Positions 63,786-64,000 of a stretch of DNA of 64,000 bases are shown piece by piece; within the stretch, counting starts at the first letter, position 1, and each line of letters starts with the position of its first letter. The stretch is from Balneola sp. (GTDB lineage Bacteria > Bacteroidota > Rhodothermia > Balneolales > Balneolaceae). The notes below the pieces were generated by a model, which made no database searches, was not told the DNA's origin, and saw only the letters and a list, made by a program, of their open reading frames with translations. A program made the translations under genes and the position numbers. Where the stretch lies: NCBI GenBank assembly GCA_017643645.1, contig JAEPNB010000008.1, positions 62,001 to 126,000 on the forward strand, given 5' to 3'.

Positions 63786-64000
63786 TCATTGCATCATTTT
63801 TGAAAGCATTGCAAATACTTGGTTTGAAAGATCCGAAAGACGATCGATATCTTTTTCATTTAGATAATTAAGCGTTAACGCTATTTCAATTTGTGTATCA
63901 ACCTCAACAAGTGAGGAACGAGCTATTTGCAGAAATCTTTTGCGTTCAGTATCAGATGATCGTGCAGAACCTTCAGCAATGTTTGAAGGAATTGATACAG
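63786..64000 (-). CDS. Four-helix-bundle protein (S23/IVS type), 5' end outside the window
   Basis: Seventy residues can be read from the right edge to the stop at 63786-63788: VSIPSNIAEGSARSSDTERKRF, then LQIARSSLVEVDTQIEIALTLNYL and a closing helix with FAMLSKMMQ. The IPSNIAEGSAR and ARSSLVEVDTQIEIA motifs are the hallmarks of the four-helix-bundle (23S rRNA intervening-sequence, S23) family; such genes occur both inside IVS elements of rRNA genes and free in chromosomes. No rRNA is visible here, so it appears to be a free-standing copy. Role unknown. Confidence 0.88.
   Translation of the reverse strand, partial: VSIPSNIAEGSARSSDTERKRFLQIARSSLVEVDTQIEIALTLNYLNEKDIDRLSDLSNQVFAMLSKMMQ

Overview
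The window reads as chromosomal DNA of a moderately AT-rich, Gram-negative, probably marine aerobic heterotroph of the Balneolota/Rhodothermota branch of the FCB group. The best single pointer is the C-terminal sorting domain of the 1343-residue protein at 6541-10572 (SQNYPNPFNPST motif, then a Gly/Arg/Lys-rich end), a type IX secretion tail in the form common in Balneolota, Rhodothermota and Ignavibacteria. Other pointers are many secreted beta-propeller and lipoprotein genes, Na+-coupled transporters, M16/M20 peptidases and general lack of Shine-Dalgarno sites. This assignment is inference. No rRNA, tRNA, CRISPR array, phage or intact insertion sequence was seen.

Layout. 1-6.3 kb: 3' part of a sortilin/BNR-repeat exoprotein, convergent with an NhaC-type antiporter and an Uup-type ABC-F ATPase. 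6.5-14.9 kb: a giant T9SS cargo protein, a CBS protein, a multi-hairpin repeat element, EttA, and two small outer-membrane-barrel-like proteins around a probably frameshifted small secreted protein gene. 14.9-25.4 kb: a TolB-propeller/amidohydrolase fusion, a PutP-like symporter, a tightly overlapping operon (UMF1-type MFS, two bacterial-PH membrane proteins, ArsN2-like acetyltransferase), a ZIP metal transporter and an orphan 239-residue protein. 25.5-30.8 kb: a YncE-like propeller carrying a His/Met-rich insert, followed upstream by two paralogous Ig-like/LVIVD secreted proteins. 31-37.9 kb: glycine decarboxylase, an M20 peptidase, two lipoproteins, and at least two decayed gene ends that look like scars of tandem duplication.

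38.1-49.1 kb: Sua5/YciO-family protein, OsmC protein, a 1-kb gene-free block packed with palindromic and direct repeats, an LpxH-like phosphoesterase coupled to a glycosyltransferase, a DinB protein, a two-gene M16 peptidase pair that looks like a split zinc-subunit/R-Y-subunit enzyme, an MBL-rhodanese sulfur enzyme and Tag. 49.2-53.5 kb: ppc, ilvE, crcB. 53.5-59.5 kb: a run of minus-strand enzymes (GhrA-like reductase, nitrilase, GNAT, alpha/beta hydrolase, DinB, di-heme peroxidase, uracil-DNA glycosylase family). 59.6-64 kb: a translationally overlapping DUF433/DUF5615 toxin-antitoxin-like pair plus an ABM-fold protein, two acyl-CoA dehydrogenases, a FixX-like ferredoxin and, at the right edge, the 3' end of a four-helix-bundle (S23/IVS) protein.

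Most genes are housekeeping or catabolic. The accessory-looking signals are (i) the secreted His/Met-rich propeller with its two Ig-LVIVD neighbours, (ii) the duplication scars beside the M20 gene and beside the acyl-CoA dehydrogenase/toxin-antitoxin module, (iii) four or five structured intergenic repeats, (iv) the M16 pair with a lipoprotein-carrier-like tail, and (v) the frameshifted small secreted gene. I found no clear evidence for a completely new defence or mobile system; the secreted metal-binding-like cluster at 25.5-30.8 kb is the most plausible undescribed functional unit.
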